Assembly (NCBI GenBank): GCA_036397095.1
Contig: DASWJQ010000151.1
Coordinates: 1 to 24,434, forward strand
Length of the DNA: 24,434 bases
Source of the DNA: DASWJQ01 sp036397095
GTDB taxonomy: Bacteria; Chloroflexota; Anaerolineae; Anaerolineales; E44-bin32
Direction of reading: 5' to 3'
Position numbers and translations under genes: made by a program. Under the pieces are notes generated by a model. That model was not told the DNA's origin. It ran no database searches and worked only from the letters and a program-made list of their open reading frames with translations. Numbering within the stretch: the first letter of the stretch is position 1; each line of letters opens with the position of its first letter. Shown here one piece after another: positions 21,220-24,434 of this stretch.

Positions 21220-21297
21220 GGACTCACAGGCCGAGCGCCGCCGGTCACCAGGGGGCATGGCAGGAGGAGGGCCGGGGTGAGTCCCCGGTTCGCTCGG
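21220..21297 (+). promoter_or_regulatory. Structured nrdJ leader with competing or pseudoknotted helices
   Basis: Three perfect helices can be drawn. Stem A pairs GGACTCAC (21220-21227) with GTGAGTCC (21277-21284). Stem B pairs CCGAGCG (21231-21237) with CGCTCGG (21291-21297). Stem C pairs CCGGGG (21272-21277) with CCCCGG (21283-21288). A and C share bases and exclude each other; A and B together form a pseudoknot; B and C can nest. The ribosome site GGAGGG (21326-21331) and ATG lie 30-40 bases after. Standard cobalamin riboswitch boxes are not found. A motif named nrdJ RNA has been described before class II reductase genes; I cannot test a match here. Confidence 0.5.
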
Positions 21298-21335
21298 GTG
21301 TTCGTCATTGGTAAGAATCAAGACCGGAGGGCGCG

Positions 21336-23795
21336 ATGTTAGACACGGCCAAGCCAGACGTCGAGGTTCGCAAGCAAACCCAGCACAATTCCCGACCGCC
21401 GCTGCCGGCCGATGCCAGGCCGGTCGAGCTGTCGCAAAACTCACTGACTGTCCTTAGTAAGCGCTATCTGCGTAAGGACGCCCAGGGCCAGCCGGCCGAG
21501 ACCGTCGCCGAGATGTTCTGGCGGGTGGCCTACAGCATCGCCGAGCCCGAAGCCGAGTGGGGCGGCGATACGATGGCCGTCGCTCGCCAGTTTTACGAAT
21601 TGCTGATCGACAAACGCTTCTTCCCCAATTCGCCGACTTTCACCGGGGCCGGCACCCCATTGGGCCAGCTGGCTGCGTGCTTCGTGCTGCCGATTGAAGA
21701 CGACATGGGGCGGCAGACCGATGGCATCTTCCAGACGTTGCGCGATGCCGCCTTGATCCAACAAACCGGTGGCGGCAACGGTTTTGCTTTTAGCCGTTTG
21801 CGTCATAAAGGTGCACTGGTCCAATCGTCGATGGGCCGAGCGACCGGGCCGGTTGGTTTCCTGCGCGTCTACGACAAGGCCTTTGGCGAGATTGCCCAGG
21901 GGGGCACACGCCGCGGCGCCAACATGGCCGTGCTGCGGGTGGATCATCCCGACATTCGCGATTTCATCAGCTGCAAGGTCGATGAGAACCACATTACTAA
22001 TTTCAATATCTCTGTGGGAGTTACCGACAAATTCATGCAGGCGGTCAAGGAGGATGGGCCGTTTGACCTGATCGCACCCCATTCGGGCGAGGTGGTCGAG
22101 ACCGTCCAAGCGCGCGAGCTGTTCGACCTGATTGTGAGCTTTGCCCATCACAATGGCGAACCCGGCGTGCTGTTCCTGGACCGGGCCAATGCCGATAACC
22201 CGGTGCCTCATCTGTACGAGTTGGAAGCCACCAATCCATGCGGCGAGCAATGGCTGGGCCCGTACGAGAACTGCTGTCTGGGCTCGCTCAATTTGGCCGA
22301 ACATTTTGGACCCCACGGCACGGTCGATTGGGACAAGCTGCGTGAGAGCGTTGCCATTTCGACCCGCTTCCTTGACAACGTAGTGACGGCCAATGCCTAC
22401 GTGCCGGCGGTGCCCGAGTTAAAGAAGGCAGGGCTGCGCGCCCGGCGCATCGGCCTGGGCATCATGGGCCTGGCCGACCTGATGTACCACGTCGGCGTGC
22501 GCTACGGGTCGGCCGAGGGACAAGAGTTTGCCGCGCAAGTGATGGAGTTTGTCCGTTACCAGTCGATGCGCACCAGCATCCAGTTGGCGAATGAGCGCGG
22601 CCCATTCGAGGCGATCGAGGGCTCGCTTTACGACCCGGACGATCTGGGTTGGAAACCGCCCCAGCCGTTGACCTCCTACCAGCATGAGTATGCCCGCCCG
22701 GTGCTCGATTGGTCGGAGATCGTCGAGGGCATCCAGCGTCATGGTATTCGCAATGCCGCTCAAACCACGATTGCCCCGACCGGGACGATTGCCACCGTGG
22801 CCGGCTGTGAGGGTTACGGCTGCGAGCCGGTATTTGCGCTGGCTTACACCCGCCACGTCAACGACGCCGGCGATGACCTGCAGTTGACCTACACCAGCCC
22901 ACACTTTGAGCGGGCGCTCATCGGCGCTGGCCTGGATGAGCCCACCCGCCATCACATTATTGAGCAGGTGCTGGAGCATGGCACCTGCCAGGACGCCGAC
23001 GAACTGCCTGACCACCTGCGCCATGTGTTTGTCGTATCGCAGGACATCACGGCCGATGAGCACGTCCGCATGCAGGCGGCCCTGCAGGCCTTTGTTGACA
23101 ACAGCATCTCCAAGACCTGCAACTTCGCTGAAGATGCTGTCGAGCAGGATGTGGCCGAAGCCTACCTGAAGGCCTGGGAGCTGGCCTGCAAGGGGCTGAC
23201 GGTTTATGTCACCGGCTCACGCCAGAAGGTTGTTCTCGAAACCAAGGCGACGGCCGACAAGAAGCTGGGGGGTGACGGCGACCAATTGATGATTTGGAAC
23301 GAGAACAAAAAGCCGCGGCCGACCCGGCTCAATGGCGCCACCTATCAAGTCGACACGCCGTTGGGCAAAGCCTTTGTCACGGTCAACAACAACGGGGGCG
23401 GTCAGCCGTTTGAAGTCTTCATTACCACCGCCAAGGCCGGCTCGGAGACGGCGGCGGTGTCGGAGGCGATTGGCCGGATGGCGTCCTACGTGTTGCGGAT
23501 CGCCTCGACGGTGCCGCCGCGCCAGCGCATGGCCGAGATGGTGCGCCAGCTGTCGGGCATTGGCGGCGGCCGGCCCCTCGGCTTTGGCCCCAATCGTGTT
23601 CTGTCGCTGCCCGATGGCGTGGCTCAGGCCATGGCTCAATATCTGGGTGACACGCCCGAGGCCTTCGTCGAACAGGTCGAGCAAGCGCCGCTGCCGATGG
23701 AAATCGGCGACCTGTGCCCCGAATGCGGCGTTGGTTCGGTGGTTAAGGAGGAAGGCTGCCAGAAGTGTTATTCGTGTGGCTATAGCGAGTGCTGA
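21336..23795 (+). CDS. nrdJ: Class II (adenosylcobalamin-dependent) ribonucleotide reductase
   Basis: NrdJ reduces ribonucleotides to deoxyribonucleotides using B12, with or without oxygen. The 819-residue protein has FFPNSPTFTGAG, the redox Cys115 (LAACFVLP), TGGGNGFAFSRLR, QGGTRRGANMAVL, the active site NPCGEQ (Asn300, thiyl Cys302, Glu304), the partner Cys313 (ENCCLGSLNL), GLGIMGLADLMY, PTGTIATVAGCEGYGCEP and a C-terminal four-Cys region (CPECG, then CQKCYSCGYSEC) that binds zinc or relays electrons. There is no N-terminal ATP cone, so it probably lacks the usual dATP off-switch and depends more on NrdR. ATG 21336 has GGAGGG 4 bases upstream. Confidence 0.97.
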   Translation: MLDTAKPDVEVRKQTQHNSRPPLPADARPVELSQNSLTVLSKRYLRKDAQGQPAETVAEMFWRVAYSIAEPEAEWGGDTMAVARQFYELLIDKRFFPNSPTFTGAGTPLGQLAACFVLPIEDDMGRQTDGIFQTLRDAALIQQTGGGNGFAFSRLRHKGALVQSSMGRATGPVGFLRVYDKAFGEIAQGGTRRGANMAVLRVDHPDIRDFISCKVDENHITNFNISVGVTDKFMQAVKEDGPFDLIAPHSGEVVETVQARELFDLIVSFAHHNGEPGVLFLDRANADNPVPHLYELEATNPCGEQWLGPYENCCLGSLNLAEHFGPHGTVDWDKLRESVAISTRFLDNVVTANAYVPAVPELKKAGLRARRIGLGIMGLADLMYHVGVRYGSAEGQEFAAQVMEFVRYQSMRTSIQLANERGPFEAIEGSLYDPDDLGWKPPQPLTSYQHEYARPVLDWSEIVEGIQRHGIRNAAQTTIAPTGTIATVAGCEGYGCEPVFALAYTRHVNDAGDDLQLTYTSPHFERALIGAGLDEPTRHHIIEQVLEHGTCQDADELPDHLRHVFVVSQDITADEHVRMQAALQAFVDNSISKTCNFAEDAVEQDVAEAYLKAWELACKGLTVYVTGSRQKVVLETKATADKKLGGDGDQLMIWNENKKPRPTRLNGATYQVDTPLGKAFVTVNNNGGGQPFEVFITTAKAGSETAAVSEAIGRMASYVLRIASTVPPRQRMAEMVRQLSGIGGGRPLGFGPNRVLSLPDGVAQAMAQYLGDTPEAFVEQVEQAPLPMEIGDLCPECGVGSVVKEEGCQKCYSCGYSEC

Positions 23796-23862
23796 CCCGA
23801 GTAATTGGCATCTAGCACCTAGCGGCTAGCTAAAGTATTATGCGGAACTGGTTTTGATAGAT

Positions 23863-23900
23863 GCTAGTGGCTAGTAGCTAGTGGCTAGTAGCTAGTAGCT
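23863..23900. repeat. GCTAGTR heptamer tandem repeat
   Basis: Five perfect 7-base units alternate GCTAGTG and GCTAGTA, then a partial GCT. Related CTAGC-rich sequence (CTAGCACCTAGCGGCTAGC, 23812-23830) lies upstream in roughly inverted sense, with an A+T-richer stretch between. The array ends 26 bases before the ATG of the next gene and 10 bases before its ribosome site. Confidence 0.9.
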
Positions 23901-23926
23901 GCTCTTCTGGGAGGAGGACCCTTTCT

Positions 23927-24434
23927 ATGGAACTGAAAGCCCGTTTAGAGCGAGTGATCAAGGACTGGAACCTGTTGGACCATCCCTTCTACCAGTCCTG
24001 GCGAGCTGGTGATCTGCCGATGGAGAACCTGGCCGCCTACGCGCGTGAATATGGATCCTGGATCCGCCTGCTGCCGGAGGGGTGGGCGGCGGTCGGTGAT
24101 GAAGCAACGGCGGCTGAAGAGCGCGAGCATGCGATGCTGTGGGACTCGTTTGCTTCGTCCCTTGACACGGCGGTTGATGCGCCTGAGACCGGCCGGGTCG
24201 AGGCACTGCTTACGCGGGCCGAAGAGTGTTTCGCCAACGTGCCCAGCGCGCTGGGTGCACTCTATGCGTTCGAGTCACAGCAGCCCCACACTACGGCTTC
24301 CAAGCTGGAGGGGCTGCGCCTGCATTACGATCTGGGCGCGGCTGCCGAGACCTACTTCATCGTGCATGAGGGTGACGACCACGAGTCCGACGAGATCCTC
24401 GAGCGCATTGCCGCGCTGGATCCGGCCGAGCAGC
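23927..24434 (+). CDS. TenA/CADD-like heme-oxygenase-fold protein (3' end missing)
   Basis: This gene is open to the window edge; 169 codons are visible. ATG 23927 has a strong GGGAGGAGGA 7 bases upstream. The N-terminal LLDHPFYQSWRAGDLPMENLAAYAREY is typical of the TenA/PqqC/CADD group (iron-containing redox enzymes of the heme-oxygenase fold), as are EEREHAMLW (residues 64-72), FESQQPHTTASKLEGL (115-130) and YFIVHEGDDHESD (143-155). Likely metal ligands are Glu64 or Glu65, His68, Glu116, His147 and Asp151. In CADD-like enzymes a His follows three after the Asp; here Ser154 takes that place and His152 lies nearby. Members include thiaminase-like TenA, PqqC and the CADD self-sacrificing p-aminobenzoate synthase; which of these applies cannot be said. 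Confidence 0.85.
   Translation, partial: MELKARLERVIKDWNLLDHPFYQSWRAGDLPMENLAAYAREYGSWIRLLPEGWAAVGDEATAAEEREHAMLWDSFASSLDTAVDAPETGRVEALLTRAEECFANVPSALGALYAFESQQPHTTASKLEGLRLHYDLGAAAETYFIVHEGDDHESDEILERIAALDPAEQ

Noticed and set aside
21173..21335. Standard cobalamin riboswitch before nrdJ
   Set aside because: The B12-box and the GCCACTG-type core are not found in order; only a loose GGTGAGTCC resemblance exists.
21285..21335. NrdR boxes before nrdJ
   Set aside because: NrdR normally binds two A+T-rich 16-base boxes one to three helical turns apart; the sequence here is G+C-rich and shows no such pair.

Overview
The window is a high-G+C bacterial chromosome segment, above about 60% G+C by eye. 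Its centre is a nearly complete dcw (division and cell wall) operon read left to right. The best guess for the host is the Chloroflexota, of an Anaerolineae-like type. This is an inference from the dcw gene content and order, the MurG glycine-rich loop (GGTGGGVYP), the class A RNase P RNA, and the B12-dependent ribonucleotide reductase next to nrdR. No 16S or ribosomal protein gene is present to settle it.

Layout. Positions 1-1175: the 3' end of an unidentified gene, a convergent fmdB-type zinc-ribbon gene on the minus strand with its own promoter, and a clear RNase P RNA gene (rnpB) with matching promoter, ends and a terminator candidate. Positions 1176-1980: a non-coding spacer filled with small repeats. 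Positions 1981-19566: a promoter, three MraZ boxes, and then mraZ-rsmH-ftsL-ftsI-murF-mraY-(88 aa unknown)-murD-ftsW-murG-(CvpA-like membrane protein)-murC-(57 aa unknown)-murB-ddl-ftsQ-ftsA-ftsZ. Most junctions are overlaps of the GTGA/ATGA type or gaps under 35 bases, so the set reads as one translationally coupled operon. It makes the UDP-MurNAc-pentapeptide precursor (MurB, C, D, F, Ddl), moves it to lipid (MraY, MurG), polymerises and crosslinks it at the septum (FtsW, FtsI), and builds the Z-ring and divisome (FtsZ, FtsA, FtsQ, FtsL). murE is missing from its usual place.

Positions 19567-20600 are a second repeat-filled spacer. It holds a second copy of the roughly 110-base element seen before the operon and a 70-base run of ten in-phase degenerate heptamers. 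Positions 20606-23795 hold a promoter, a leader with two hairpins, nrdR, a strong hairpin, a second leader with overlapping and pseudoknot-capable helices, and nrdJ: a repressor and class II ribonucleotide reductase pair. Positions 23796-24434 hold a GCTAGTR heptamer array and the start of a TenA/CADD-like heme-oxygenase-fold gene that runs off the window.

The most interesting unexplained structure is (i) the nrdJ leader RNA, (ii) the heptad-phased repeat arrays confined to the spacers, (iii) two small unknown proteins embedded in the dcw operon, and (iv) the unusual L15 region of the RNase P RNA.
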